64,000 nt of DNA. Origin: Winogradskyella helgolandensis. Its GTDB lineage: Bacteria; Bacteroidota; Bacteroidia; Flavobacteriales; Flavobacteriaceae. A program made the position numbers and the translations under genes. The notes under the pieces are model-generated. The model saw nothing but the letters and a program-made list of their open reading frames with translations, was not told the origin of the DNA and made no database searches. Below, piece after piece: positions 1-8,237 of this stretch; the first letter of the stretch is position 1; each line of letters opens with the position of its first letter. The stretch spans positions 3,297,001 to 3,361,000 of the forward strand of contig NZ_JABFHO010000001.1 in assembly GCF_013404085.1 (NCBI RefSeq), given 5' to 3'.

Positions 1-327
1 TTTTTGTTCAAGCTTATCGAGTTCTTCGTTCAATTTTTCTTTTTCAGCATTACTTGCTTCCGCTATCTTATCTCTGAGGTTTTTTATTTCGTTCTCAGTA
101 TTTTCAATGGCAGTTTCGGATGTGGCTTTAAATTTTTTCCAATCTAGCTCTACTGCATTTTTAATCTCCTTACTACTATCTTCTGCTCCTTGTTTTAAAT
201 CTTTACTAAGTTCTTTTGCATCTTGTTTAACAGCTTTTGCATCTTGTTTAGATGTTTCTCCGCAGCTTGTTAATACTGTTCCTGTCATAAATACTATTAT
301 GATAAAGGATAAAATATTTGTTTTCAT
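1..327 (-). CDS. coiled-coil lipoprotein, C-terminus cut by window edge
   Basis: Reading frame open from an ATG at 327 down to base 1, so the C-terminus lies outside the window. The N-terminus is a lipoprotein signal peptide with lipobox VLTSC and the lipidated Cys at residue 22. A charged, helical, Lys/Glu/Asp-rich region follows with repeated KQDAK units. Residues from about 61 (ELDWKKFK) onward resemble the middle of the next lipoprotein gene (VDWKEFYNNAQVAIK), so the two are probably tandem duplicates. It is the last visible gene of the ferritin-DUF1269-phosphoglycerate mutase run and starts 23 nt after the preceding gene. The function is unknown; an outer-membrane or periplasmic helical lipoprotein is the safe description. 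Confidence 0.75.
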   Translation of the reverse strand, partial: MKTNILSFIIIVFMTGTVLTSCGETSKQDAKAVKQDAKELSKDLKQGAEDSSKEIKNAVELDWKKFKATSETAIENTENEIKNLRDKIAEASNAEKEKLNEELDKLEQK

Positions 328-350
328 AATTAATTGTTTTAAAATTTGTT

Positions 351-800
351 TTATTTTTTTATTTTCCAAAAATCTCTAAGTCCAGTTAAGAGTTCATTCA
401 TATCTTTTACAAATGCATTTTCAAAAGCTGTTTTTAAGACTTTATCTGATTCATTAATGCTTTCTAAGGTTGCTTTTATCTTTGTATTAAAATTTGCTAA
501 ACGCGCTTTTAAACTGTCCTTTTTATGTTCTAATGAATCTAGCGAAGTATTAAGTTTGTGTTGTTCCTTTTTTCTGTTTATTGAAATTTCTTTTCGTAAT
601 TCTTCAATTTTATATTCTCTTTCTTTTATGGCAACCTGAGCATTATTATAAAACTCTTTCCAATCTACTTTTTCAGTCGCTTTAATTTCTTTTTGAGAAT
701 CTATTGATGAACTCTTATCTTTTTTTACCACGGAACCACAACTAATAGACATAAGAATCATTAGTGTAACTAAGAATAATATGTTTGACTTTTTTAGCAT
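351..800 (-). CDS. small coiled-coil lipoprotein, unknown function
   Basis: 149 residues. Residues 1-21 are a lipoprotein signal peptide ending in a lipobox (MSISC, Cys 21). The mature part is almost entirely charged and predicted helical, with heptad-like Leu/Ile spacing from about residue 45 to 130 (KIEELRKEIS, SLDSLEHKKDSLKARL). Its middle section resembles the lipoprotein encoded just downstream, which supports a tandem duplication. The gene starts 4 nt after the phosphoglycerate mutase stop, so it is almost certainly co-transcribed with that gene and with the ferritin operon. No enzymatic motif is visible. Osmotic or envelope stress roles are common for such proteins, but nothing here proves one. 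Confidence 0.8.
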   Translation of the reverse strand: MLKKSNILFLVTLMILMSISCGSVVKKDKSSSIDSQKEIKATEKVDWKEFYNNAQVAIKEREYKIEELRKEISINRKKEQHKLNTSLDSLEHKKDSLKARLANFNTKIKATLESINESDKVLKTAFENAFVKDMNELLTGLRDFWKIKK

Positions 801-804
801 TAGT

Positions 805-1515
805 TTACATTACTAATTCTCGTTTTTGTTCTAATTTATAATTATCTATTAAAGTCATAGTACGATCAAAATCATAAATATTTAAAACTCCTGTTTGCAC
901 TTCTACTTTTGAAATTTCAGTAGCTGGAATATTTAAAATCTGTGTCATTAAGGCTCTAATGGAATTTCCGTGGGCAGAAACCAATACGGTTTTACCTTTT
1001 ACCAACTCTGGTACAATAGCTTCAAAATAATACTGAACTGCTCTTTGTTTAGTGTCTTCTAAAGATTCTGTTTGTGGCAAATCTGAGCTATTTAAGAGCT
1101 TATATTTTGAATCAAATCTTGGACATCTCCTATCATCAATGGCTAACGCAGGAGCAGCAAAACTAAAGCCTCGTCTTACATTCCAAAAAAGATCCTCTCC
1201 AACTTCTGCTCTTACCTCATCTTTATTTCGTCCTTGCCAAGCCCCATAATGTCGTTCATTTAGCTTCCAACTTTTAATAAAATCTACATGTGTTATATCT
1301 GCTGTTTCCAGTATAATTGAGGCTGTTTTTATCGCTCTTTTTAAATATGATGAAAAACAAATATCAATATTTATATGTTCATCTCTAATCAGGTTTCCTG
1401 CTACTTTAGCTTCTTCTATACCTTGTCTTGCAAGTTCTATATCTGTCCATCCAGTAAATATGTTTTCGATATTCCAGACGCTTTTTCCGTGTCTTACTAA
1501 CATTAATTTTCCCAT
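805..1515 (-). CDS. gpmA: 2,3-bisphosphoglycerate-dependent phosphoglycerate mutase
   Basis: 236 residues, histidine phosphatase superfamily. The phosphohistidine motif LVRHGKSVWN has the catalytic His at residue 9. The GWTD and NERHYGAWQG signatures (general acid Glu about residue 87) are typical of cofactor-dependent phosphoglycerate mutases, and the second catalytic His sits in VSAHGNS (about 182). The family interconverts 3- and 2-phosphoglycerate in the cytoplasm. The sequence after NERHYGAWQG is divergent (FWNVRRGFSF in place of the usual WRR-Y-PPP stretch), so a related phosphatase role is possible. It sits 38 nt after the DUF1269 gene and 4 nt before a lipoprotein gene. Placement behind ferritin in a putative stress operon suggests conditional rather than housekeeping expression. 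Confidence 0.85.
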   Translation of the reverse strand: MGKLMLVRHGKSVWNIENIFTGWTDIELARQGIEEAKVAGNLIRDEHINIDICFSSYLKRAIKTASIILETADITHVDFIKSWKLNERHYGAWQGRNKDEVRAEVGEDLFWNVRRGFSFAAPALAIDDRRCPRFDSKYKLLNSSDLPQTESLEDTKQRAVQYYFEAIVPELVKGKTVLVSAHGNSIRALMTQILNIPATEISKVEVQTGVLNIYDFDRTMTLIDNYKLEQKRELVM

Positions 1516-1553
1516 GATTACTTTATTTATGAGAGGTTATTAATCTTGATTTT

Positions 1554-2372
1554 TTAATCCACAATATCTTCTCCTAATGCATTATGCAATTGATATAATT
1601 TTTCTTCTTGTCTTTTTATTCTCTTTTTTAACCTATTTTTTCTTGCTTTTGTAAAAGAATTAGCTACAGTGTGCTCAAAGCCTTCTAGTTGAGATTCCAT
1701 TTTTTTGATTCGAGAATTGGTCTTATCCTTAATCTCTTTTAATGTGGATTTTCTTTTTTCTTCCAACTCAGCGATTTTAGCTTTGCGTTTCGCTTTTAAA
1801 CTGGTAATTTTATTTTTAATCTTAGTTTTTTCGTCTGCAGTTGCTTTTTTAAGATGTTGACGTTCATCTTCAATTTCTTCTTCTAATTCTTCGATTTGTT
1901 CATCTATATAATCGTCGTATTCTAATTCTGCCTGACTTCGTATAATTTCTGAACTTGTGGATTTAAGCGCTTCATCAATAAACACAGGACTATCTTCTGC
2001 GACTTCTGCTATAATAGCAATGGTGTCAACAGTCATTTTATTATTCACTTTTTTAATAAAATCATTTTCGAAATCAAAGTGATTAACATCCCAAATAGCG
2101 CCTGCAACAGTCCCTGTATAAAGACCAATTGCAAATCCTATTGGACCTGCTAATGCGCCAGCTAATCCGCCAATGGCCATTCCGGAAAGTGTTCTCCATC
2201 CTGATCCATCCGTTTTATTATTTAGTACTTCGTATTGATTGTTATCTGTTTTACGAATCATCATATGTTCATAAAGTGTAATATCTCCATAAACATCTAG
2301 TTCTTTAATTTTGTGTAAAGCATCTATTGCTTTTGCCTCTTCCTTAAAAGGAATAACTATGATATTTGCCAT
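1554..2372 (-). CDS. DUF1269-type membrane protein with C-terminal coiled coil
   Basis: 272 residues. The start (MANIIVIPFKEEAKAIDAL) and the Gly/Ala-rich membrane stretch at about 58-92 (GGLAGALAGPIGFAIGL, then a second half) match the DUF1269 layout: a small alpha/beta domain interrupted by a glycine-zipper-like membrane hairpin, then DDFIKKV-like and IIAEVAE segments. From about residue 150 to the end there is a long, very charged coiled coil (EELEEEIEDERQ, KAKRKAKIAELEEKRK) that the core family does not need. The gene starts 69 nt after ferritin and lies 38 nt before the mutase. The molecular role is unknown; members are often stress-induced envelope proteins. Confidence 0.75.
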   Translation of the reverse strand: MANIIVIPFKEEAKAIDALHKIKELDVYGDITLYEHMMIRKTDNNQYEVLNNKTDGSGWRTLSGMAIGGLAGALAGPIGFAIGLYTGTVAGAIWDVNHFDFENDFIKKVNNKMTVDTIAIIAEVAEDSPVFIDEALKSTSSEIIRSQAELEYDDYIDEQIEELEEEIEDERQHLKKATADEKTKIKNKITSLKAKRKAKIAELEEKRKSTLKEIKDKTNSRIKKMESQLEGFEHTVANSFTKARKNRLKKRIKRQEEKLYQLHNALGEDIVD

Positions 2373-2441
2373 TTTATTTGTGTTTTTACCTAGAACTTTA
2401 TTCTAGATTTAGTTCATATTAATATTATTAAAACGTATTTC

Positions 2442-2951
2442 TTAATCCGCTAATGATCCCATTTCTTCATCTAATTCTCTTAGCATAACTAACTCTTCTC
2501 CAAAAGCCTCTAATCTATCCATTAGGTATTGTACTTTGTTGAGTTCTTCGGCTTGTTCTTTGCAATACCATAAACCAAGTTCTACCACCATATAGTTTTC
2601 TTCTACATGAGCCATTTTAGTAAGGTCGTAACATTGTCTTGTGATTTCTTTTTCGTGCTCCAAAGCTGAAATTATGACATCAGGAAGGCTTATAAAATCT
2701 TGTTTTGGTTTTTGTAGTGCTGGTGTTATTGGTCTTATGCCATTTGATAAAAGCATATTTTTTGCTTTTGTTGCATGTACGGTTTCCTCGTCACTATATT
2801 GTTTAAATAGCTTCGCAGATCCTACAAATCCTTTATCATTTAACCATGTTGACATGGCCAAGTATAATCTTGAAGAATACTCTTCTTGTTCTACTCTATA
2901 GTTAAGTAACTTAACCATAGCTTCACTTAAAAATTCTGATTTAGTTTTCAT
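2442..2951 (-). CDS. ftnA: ferritin
   Basis: 169 residues, the usual size for bacterial ferritin. The four-helix bundle carries ferroxidase ligands: a Glu pair near residues 21-24 (EQEEYSS), EExVH with Glu 56 and His 59, Glu in ALEHEKEIT (about 98-102) and KEQAEE (about 132). It oxidises Fe(II) and stores Fe(III) inside a 24-mer in the cytoplasm. It is the first gene of a five-gene run on this strand. A promoter with a perfect TAATTTTG -7 box (3023 to 3016) and a palindrome CTGAC-N4-GTCAG centred 29.5 nt further upstream suggests activator control; the 5' leader would be about 60 nt. The identity as a ferritin is secure; the symbol is by similarity. Confidence 0.92.
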   Translation of the reverse strand: MKTKSEFLSEAMVKLLNYRVEQEEYSSRLYLAMSTWLNDKGFVGSAKLFKQYSDEETVHATKAKNMLLSNGIRPITPALQKPKQDFISLPDVIISALEHEKEITRQCYDLTKMAHVEENYMVVELGLWYCKEQAEELNKVQYLMDRLEAFGEELVMLRELDEEMGSLAD

Positions 2952-3247
2952 ATCTTATAATGTTAAACTTTGTTTCTTAGTCTTATTATTTGAGCATAAT
3001 TCAATATTAATAGTTCAAAATTAAAGAGATCTAAAAAGCAACACACTGACTTGGGTCAGCACGAAGGAAAAAATAAAATTTTTATTTGTGAGTAGTCATT
3101 TGAGTTTGTTTGAAAATGAAATTCCAAAAGTTTCACTAAAAGGAAGCGCTAAAAATTACAACGTTTTAATTATATTCAATATGAATTCTAAGTACGACCA
3201 CTAACAATTTCAATAGTAATCATTAACAAATTTTGACAAGATGGCAA
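2952..3247. other. intergenic region upstream of ferritin
   Basis: About 296 bases between the ferritin start and the end of the MgtC/DUF4010 gene. It contains the operator and promoter at 3016-3059. The remaining part (about 3060-3247) is AT-rich, with no open frame that looks coding, no clear hairpin terminator and no second copy of the operator. Confidence 0.6.
3016..3059 (-). promoter_or_regulatory. ferritin promoter with TGAC-N4-GTCA operator
   Basis: Palindrome CTGACTTGGGTCAG at 3046-3059 (centre 3052.5). On the minus strand, TAATTTTG occupies 3023 to 3016, a perfect match to the Bacteroidota -7 element TAnnTTTG. The distance from operator centre to the first base of the -7 box is 29.5 nt, which puts the operator near -41.5. 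No TTTG is present at the expected -33 position, as expected for an activator-dependent promoter. The operator-promoter geometry matches the sites at 6644-6688 and 8719-8792. Confidence 0.7.
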
Positions 3248-4522
3248 CTAAGTTCTACTTATAAGGATATAAACAATACCTATTATAATGACACTTCCAA
3301 AAGCATAACCGACAAATTTACTAGTCATTTTTGAGCCTTTTAAATAAGTAATACCAAACTTTACTAACATATTACTTATAGTAGCAGCAATAATAACTGA
3401 TGATGCGAGTTTAAGCTTCTCTCCATCCAAAGCAAACTTTAACATACTTATGGTAATGGCATCAGTATCTGCCAAACCAGCAATAAGTGCTGAATAATAC
3501 AAACCGCTCTCTCCAAAATACCGATTACTATAAAAAACGGAGAAAAGAATAAGAACATACAAGAATCCAAATCCAATAGCGTTTAGCATATTTAAAGGAT
3601 TACCTAATTTAATATTAGTAGCAGGTTTGTTGTCGTCCTTTCTCATTAATAGTAAGGTCGCTATCACACAGACCAATGTTAATAGTCCAAAAGGTAGCGC
3701 TATGTATTTTAAAATTTCGATATTAAATATATATGCTAAAATCGCCAGTCTCGGAAACATTATAGCAGAAGCAATTATGATACCTGCACTGTATTTTTTA
3801 GAAAGTTCTGGAGATTCTTTACTTCTAGATGCATAATTCCAGGCTACGGCAGTACTAGATATAAGTCCGCCAAGGATGGCCGTAAGAATGATACCTTTTT
3901 TGGAACCCACAAATTTCACTAAAAAGTAGCCTATAAAATTTAGAAAAGATACGATGACAATAATAGAACCTATTTCAAAAGGGTTTAATAAGTTATCTGC
4001 ACCATATGTTTTGTCTGGTAGAAAAGGTAGAATCAATAAAGCAATAATAGCGAATTTTATGAATGCAAAAAGCTCGTCGGAAGTAATATTGTTTATAATT
4101 GTTATAAAGCGTGTTTTAAGTGATAACAGTGTTACTATAATGACTGCTGTGGCAACGGCTTCTCTATTATATCCTGCAGAAACCATAATACCTAAAACAA
4201 AAGTTGCGATGAGTGCTAAATTAGTAGTTAAACCTTGACCATATTCTTGTTGATTTTGAGAAGAATGCATTATTGCCAAAAATAAAATTAACATTCCAAA
4301 ACCTATAATTAATAACCAAGGTGTGAATAGGTGAACAAGATTAGCTAAGGTAAAACCAAGGATTGCTACTATAGGGAAAGTTCGTATACCTGCAAATCCT
4401 TTTTCTTCTTTAAGTTTATCGTATTCTCTTTCTAGACCTATAATAAGCCCAATACCCATACTTATGAGTACTCCAAAAATGTAGGTACCAATAAGCTCGC
4501 TAATGTCTTCATGAATTTGCAT
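3248..4522 (-). CDS. MgtC/DUF4010 family integral membrane protein
   Basis: 424 residues with about a dozen hydrophobic segments. The N-terminal part carries the MgtC-type signature GLIIGLEREYD followed by GIRTFPIV (residues about 25-50). The C-terminal half, with GGLISSTAVAW and ALIAGLADTDAIT, matches the DUF4010 membrane domain often fused to MgtC. The family sits in the cytoplasmic membrane and has been tied to magnesium or acid stress, but the transported species is not settled. It is the last of three genes in the operon starting at 6617, 12 nt after the ABC1 kinase gene. The overall pattern is clear; a specific substrate cannot be given. Confidence 0.85.
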   Translation of the reverse strand: MQIHEDISELIGTYIFGVLISMGIGLIIGLEREYDKLKEEKGFAGIRTFPIVAILGFTLANLVHLFTPWLLIIGFGMLILFLAIMHSSQNQQEYGQGLTTNLALIATFVLGIMVSAGYNREAVATAVIIVTLLSLKTRFITIINNITSDELFAFIKFAIIALLILPFLPDKTYGADNLLNPFEIGSIIVIVSFLNFIGYFLVKFVGSKKGIILTAILGGLISSTAVAWNYASRSKESPELSKKYSAGIIIASAIMFPRLAILAYIFNIEILKYIALPFGLLTLVCVIATLLLMRKDDNKPATNIKLGNPLNMLNAIGFGFLYVLILFSVFYSNRYFGESGLYYSALIAGLADTDAITISMLKFALDGEKLKLASSVIIAATISNMLVKFGITYLKGSKMTSKFVGYAFGSVIIIGIVYILISRT

Positions 4523-4534
4523 TTGGTAGAACCT

Positions 4535-6217
4535 TTAAAAGTGATCATTTTTAAATATAGAGAAGATGATATAAAAGCCCAATACGGCTGATAATAAAAA
4601 CCCAATAGCTCCTAATAATGGAACTCCATTTATTAAAGGTGGCATTTTTGCTATAACCAAAATTGAAGATCCAATGGATAAAGCCGCAATTATGACGGCA
4701 AAAACCAAGCGGTTAACAGCTTTACTTGTTGCGTTTTTAAAAGATTCGAGCCCTCGATGCTCATGGACGATAACCAGCTTTCCTTCTTTTACTTTCTTTA
4801 GAATGCTGTTGATATCTTCTGGAAGCGTATCTACTAGTGCATTAAAATCTTGAAAACGATTTAGGTTCTTTTTAAATAAGTGCTTAATATTATAACGCTT
4901 TCGGGTGAGTTTAGAAATAAAAGGCTGTAAATTATCTGTAATATTAAAAGAAGGATCTAACCTAAGCCCCACACCTTCAATTAGAATTAGTGCTCTAATT
5001 AGCATGTACAAATAATGTGGAAGGGTTATTTTATTTTCGAATATAACCGTTTTAAATTGGTTAAGAGTTACACTTATTTTTATATGCTCTAGCGTTGTAT
5101 TGTTGACACTCTCTATGAGTTCATATAAATCATATTCTAACTTTTTATAATCTGTAACCTCAACCTTTACAGCAATCTTTTCTATTAAGACTATTATTTT
5201 CTTAACATCCTTATACAAAAATTGCTGCAAAAGATCAATTAGAGCCTCTTTATCATTTGGCATAATACTACCCATCATACCAAAATCAATAAAACAAATT
5301 TGTTCTGTTTCTGGTATTACAAAAATATTTCCTGGATGTGGATCTGCATGAAAAAAACCGTTTTCTAATATTTGTTGTAAGTATAAATCTACTCCAACTT
5401 TTGCAACAGCAACAGTATCTATATTTAAAGATTGAAGCATCTCGATTTCCGAAACCTTAATACCATCAATAAATTGCATGCAAATAAGTTGATCTGTACA
5501 TAGGTTTCGATATACCTTTGGGACATAGATTGCCTCATTGCCTTCAAAATTTTTGGCAAAGCGCTCCATGTTTTCTACTTCTCTTAAAAATTGAAGTTCT
5601 TCTTTAATACTCTTTTCAAAAGATGCTACAATTTGTAAAGGTTGCAAGGCTTTTGCTTGGTTGCTATACTTTTGCAAACCCTTAGCCAATTGCTTCATTA
5701 TTAAAATATCGGCTCCAATTGTATCTTTAATATTCGGACGTTGAATTTTAAGCACAACATCTTCGCCTGTTATTAATCTTGCCTTGTGAACTTGTGCAAG
5801 GGATGCAGCCGCTAATGGATTAGAATCTATAAATTGAAAATGCTCAGTTATTTGAATATCCAATTCTTTTTCAACCACATCACTGACGCTGAAATTTTTT
5901 AACGTAGCAACATGATCTTGCAATTTTGCGAGTTCCTTAATTAAATCAGGAGGTAACAGGTCTTCTCTATTACTAAAAACCTGACCGAGTTTAATATAAG
6001 TTGGCCCTAATTCCTCTAGGACTAAACGTATACGTTCATATTTTGAAAACGAAAGGTTTTTCTGTGTCTCTGGATGTTTTTTAATATATATGTTAGGTAT
6101 AATTTTTTTGAGCTGACTACTCGCCATAATATCCTCAAAGCCATACTTCGTTAGCACACTTAAAAGCTTATTATATCTTTTAATTTCCTTTTTCTTTGAA
6201 AAGTTAAGACCTAACAT
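4535..6217 (-). CDS. ABC1/UbiB-family atypical protein kinase
   Basis: 560 residues. The family signatures are in order: KLGQ (KxGQ motif, residues 76-79) with FSNREDLLPP, the alanine-rich loop AAASLAQVHKA (about 136-146) that replaces the usual glycine loop, a lysine in VVLKIQRP (157), the catalytic segment FHADPHPGN and the metal-binding IDFGMMG. Two hydrophobic helices at the C-terminus (about 505-525 and 530-552) should anchor it in the inner membrane. UbiB proteins support isoprenoid quinone synthesis, here presumably menaquinone, and bind ATP. It starts 13 nt after the 128-residue helical protein and ends 12 nt before the MgtC gene. Placement outside a quinone cluster suggests a stress-related or accessory paralogue. 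Confidence 0.88.
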   Translation of the reverse strand: MLGLNFSKKKEIKRYNKLLSVLTKYGFEDIMASSQLKKIIPNIYIKKHPETQKNLSFSKYERIRLVLEELGPTYIKLGQVFSNREDLLPPDLIKELAKLQDHVATLKNFSVSDVVEKELDIQITEHFQFIDSNPLAAASLAQVHKARLITGEDVVLKIQRPNIKDTIGADILIMKQLAKGLQKYSNQAKALQPLQIVASFEKSIKEELQFLREVENMERFAKNFEGNEAIYVPKVYRNLCTDQLICMQFIDGIKVSEIEMLQSLNIDTVAVAKVGVDLYLQQILENGFFHADPHPGNIFVIPETEQICFIDFGMMGSIMPNDKEALIDLLQQFLYKDVKKIIVLIEKIAVKVEVTDYKKLEYDLYELIESVNNTTLEHIKISVTLNQFKTVIFENKITLPHYLYMLIRALILIEGVGLRLDPSFNITDNLQPFISKLTRKRYNIKHLFKKNLNRFQDFNALVDTLPEDINSILKKVKEGKLVIVHEHRGLESFKNATSKAVNRLVFAVIIAALSIGSSILVIAKMPPLINGVPLLGAIGFLLSAVLGFYIIFSIFKNDHF

Positions 6218-6230
6218 ACGTTCTGTTTGT

Positions 6231-6617
6231 TTACATATATTTTTCTAGAAATCTGAAAAATTCTTTTTTAAGTTCGGCGTAAATATGTCTTTGATTTTCC
6301 ATTTTAGTTCTGAACTCAACATGTTGTTTAGCAAGTTGTGTGTCTAGTGCATCTTCTCCTTCAATATCTTGTCCTGCAATTCGTGTTTCATGTTCTTCAA
6401 TAATTTCTTGTAAATCTTCTATGACACCTCCATGTAGCACAAATTCATTTTGATAATGTTCTAATTTTGCAAGTAAATCTTTATCTGTCCATCGTGTTAC
6501 AAGCTCACTTAATCTGTTATTGAATGATTTTAATTCATCTTCCCAAAAGGCAAGTTCTCTTTTCCAACTTACATGCTCAAAATGCATATTATCGTTGTAT
6601 AAAACTTCTGTTTTCAT
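6231..6617 (-). CDS. helical protein of unknown function, paralogue of the 153-residue protein at 8238-8699
   Basis: 128 residues, mostly predicted alpha-helix, no signal peptide and no cysteine. The segment SWKRELAFWEDELKSF near residue 15 resembles TEHWKSDLLFYNDDLKF in the protein encoded at 8238-8699, and both continue with a helical pattern containing scattered His and Glu (EEHETRI here, DKHLHHLAEL there). I do not recognise a named family. A helical bundle with possible metal-binding His/Glu is an inference from composition only. It is the first gene of the operon with the ABC1 kinase and the MgtC protein. Its promoter has the same palindrome-to-promoter spacing as ferritin. Confidence 0.75.
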   Translation of the reverse strand: MKTEVLYNDNMHFEHVSWKRELAFWEDELKSFNNRLSELVTRWTDKDLLAKLEHYQNEFVLHGGVIEDLQEIIEEHETRIAGQDIEGEDALDTQLAKQHVEFRTKMENQRHIYAELKKEFFRFLEKYM

Positions 6618-6643
6618 GATATTGTTTTTTTAAAATTATATAT

Positions 6644-6688
6644 CAAAGGTTGTATTTTAATAGCATATTTAAAATGACCCACGTCATT
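6644..6688 (-). promoter_or_regulatory. operon promoter with TGAC-N4-GTCA operator
   Basis: Palindrome AATGACCCACGTCATT at 6673-6688 (centre 6680.5). On the minus strand, 6651 to 6644 reads AACCTTTG, one mismatch from TAnnTTTG, with its first base 29.5 nt from the operator centre. The start codon at 6617 is about 64 nt from the operator centre, the same distance as for the UspA gene at 8820. Expected to drive the helical protein, the ABC1 kinase and the MgtC gene. Confidence 0.65.
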
Positions 6689-6702
6689 ATAGAAGAACTA
6701 CA

Positions 6703-7533
6703 TTAATAAGATTTCAATTTTTGATGACGAATAGAATCTTTCTGAAAATTGGTCCAATTTTGTTTACCTTCTAAAATACCGTTAGTTTCCCAATCTCCAT
6801 AAATAGGATTTGGTAATACAATAAACTTATTTCCAAAAACAGCTTTTAGACTGTCTACACTTGCGTTTCTTTCTAACGTACAATGGCCGTCAAATACTTC
6901 AGAAAAATCAGATAAATTATCGCCAAGCAATAAAACAATTTGGTGCGTTTGTTTTACTTGGGAACGTCTAGGCTCTTTAGTATTAATTGTATCTTTTAAT
7001 AGAACATGTGCGTCATCAGCAAAAGGAAATCCCATTATTTGTAGGTTTTGAACGGTTTCTTTTTTTTGATTTTCAGAACGATTAGAAATATAAAATACCT
7101 CAACACCTTTGCTTTTTGCATACTTAAAAAAAGTAAGTGCTCCTGGTATTGCTTTTGCTTGTTCTTTCTTTACCCATTCTGTCCATCTTAACGAGTTAAA
7201 ATTTTCATCTAATTCTATTTGTTTGCCATTGTAAGGACTATTATCTAAAATGGCTTCGTCAATATCTGTTACAATAGCTAAAGGTTTTTTAGAATCTATT
7301 TTATTAGCCATTATATGATTCAACTGCATTTGAGCCAGGTTAAAAGTTTGATATGCCAATGCGCGATATTCCGCTGCATTTTGTTGCCATAAAACAGATT
7401 GAATGGCATATTCCCGAATAGGAATATTTGTTGTTTTTAAGCTTAACGCACTGTAATCATTTTCGATCTGTTGTGATTTACATCCTAGAAGGAGCGTAAA
7501 TATTAAAAGCGTGATAAGTATATTATTTTTCAT
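6703..7533 (-). CDS. lipoprotein acid phosphatase, e(P4)/class C HAD family
   Basis: 276 residues. Lipoprotein signal peptide with lipobox LLLGC (Cys 18). The HAD nucleophile motif is IVTDIDEAILDNSPY (Asp 90 and Asp 92), which matches the e(P4) family pattern with a conserved NSPY tail. VFYISNRSENQK gives motif II, and LLLGDNLSDF the acidic motif IV. Related enzymes are surface-anchored phosphatases that dephosphorylate nucleotides such as NMN or AMP. It is the last gene behind the run 8699-7619, after an 85-nt gap, so read-through or its own promoter is possible. No operator copy lies directly upstream. Confidence 0.85.
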   Translation of the reverse strand: MKNNILITLLIFTLLLGCKSQQIENDYSALSLKTTNIPIREYAIQSVLWQQNAAEYRALAYQTFNLAQMQLNHIMANKIDSKKPLAIVTDIDEAILDNSPYNGKQIELDENFNSLRWTEWVKKEQAKAIPGALTFFKYAKSKGVEVFYISNRSENQKKETVQNLQIMGFPFADDAHVLLKDTINTKEPRRSQVKQTHQIVLLLGDNLSDFSEVFDGHCTLERNASVDSLKAVFGNKFIVLPNPIYGDWETNGILEGKQNWTNFQKDSIRHQKLKSY

Positions 7534-7618
7534 TCTTTGTATACTTTATGGAAGTTAATAATAAAGAGATGAGCTTAAAAAAAATATAATAGAAAGGGAC
7601 AGAACAAAAACTAGCAAT

Positions 7619-7984
7619 TTAAATCTTAATAATATCCGTAGGCGTTTCAACTAAAATTGTAACATCGCCTCGCATTGCAATTGGTTGTTTCATTATTTCT
7701 GGATTGTGTTGTATCATTTTTATCCAATCGTCTGTTGAAAAATTATGATGCTCAAAATGTGAAGTGTAAGCTGGATGCTCTTGGTTAATCAAGTCTGCTA
7801 CTTCTATTTTTAACCGATCTGCAAGTTCTACAATTTGAGTCCCTGTAAGTTTTATTTTTAAAATATCTATTTCTTGTATCACTAATCCTTCAGCTTTAGC
7901 ATAAGCTAATGTTTGTTTAGCTCTTATAGACTTTGAACTATAGAACAATGTGATTTGCCTGCGTGATGTAGCTATTTCTCCCAT
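7619..7984 (-). CDS. ArsC/Spx-like thioredoxin-fold protein lacking the catalytic cysteine
   Basis: 121 residues. The order ITLFYSSKSIRAKQTLAYAKAEG, then a middle helical part and MKQPIAMRGD, fits the ArsC/Spx fold, where the last segment normally reads RPI with Arg. The N-terminal position that holds Cys (CxxC or CxxS) in arsenate reductase or Spx has Ser-Ser here, and there is no cysteine in the whole protein. Thiol redox chemistry is therefore excluded; a binding or regulatory role is more likely. It starts 4 nt after the 73-residue protein and is probably co-transcribed with it. The fold assignment is by pattern and is moderately sure. Confidence 0.7.
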   Translation of the reverse strand: MGEIATSRRQITLFYSSKSIRAKQTLAYAKAEGLVIQEIDILKIKLTGTQIVELADRLKIEVADLINQEHPAYTSHFEHHNFSTDDWIKMIQHNPEIMKQPIAMRGDVTILVETPTDIIKI

Positions 7985-7988
7985 AATA

Positions 7989-8210
7989 TTAAAGTGAATG
8001 TTTTATCCTTTCTTCTTCTAAATAATGTTCTAATAATTGTTTCAAACTTTCCAAATAGTCTTGCATTACATATTTATCCATGTGAGGATGTTCGCTAACT
8101 GGTAAAGTCATAGGATTTTCTTCTAAGGAACGATACAACTCAGGGTAATTGGTTTCTATATGAGTGGTGAGTTGCGTTATCTGATTTAAAATGTTATTGA
8201 GATTTTTCAT
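7989..8210 (-). CDS. 73-residue hypothetical protein
   Basis: Small, soluble, predicted helical protein with a central SEHPHMDKY stretch. No signal peptide, cysteine or known motif. It lies 27 nt after the 153-residue protein and 4 nt before the ArsC-like protein, so it is real by operon context more than by homology. I do not recognise a family. Confidence 0.65.
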   Translation of the reverse strand: MKNLNNILNQITQLTTHIETNYPELYRSLEENPMTLPVSEHPHMDKYVMQDYLESLKQLLEHYLEEERIKHSL

Positions 8211-8237
8211 AATATTTTTTTACGGATTTAAATGGCA

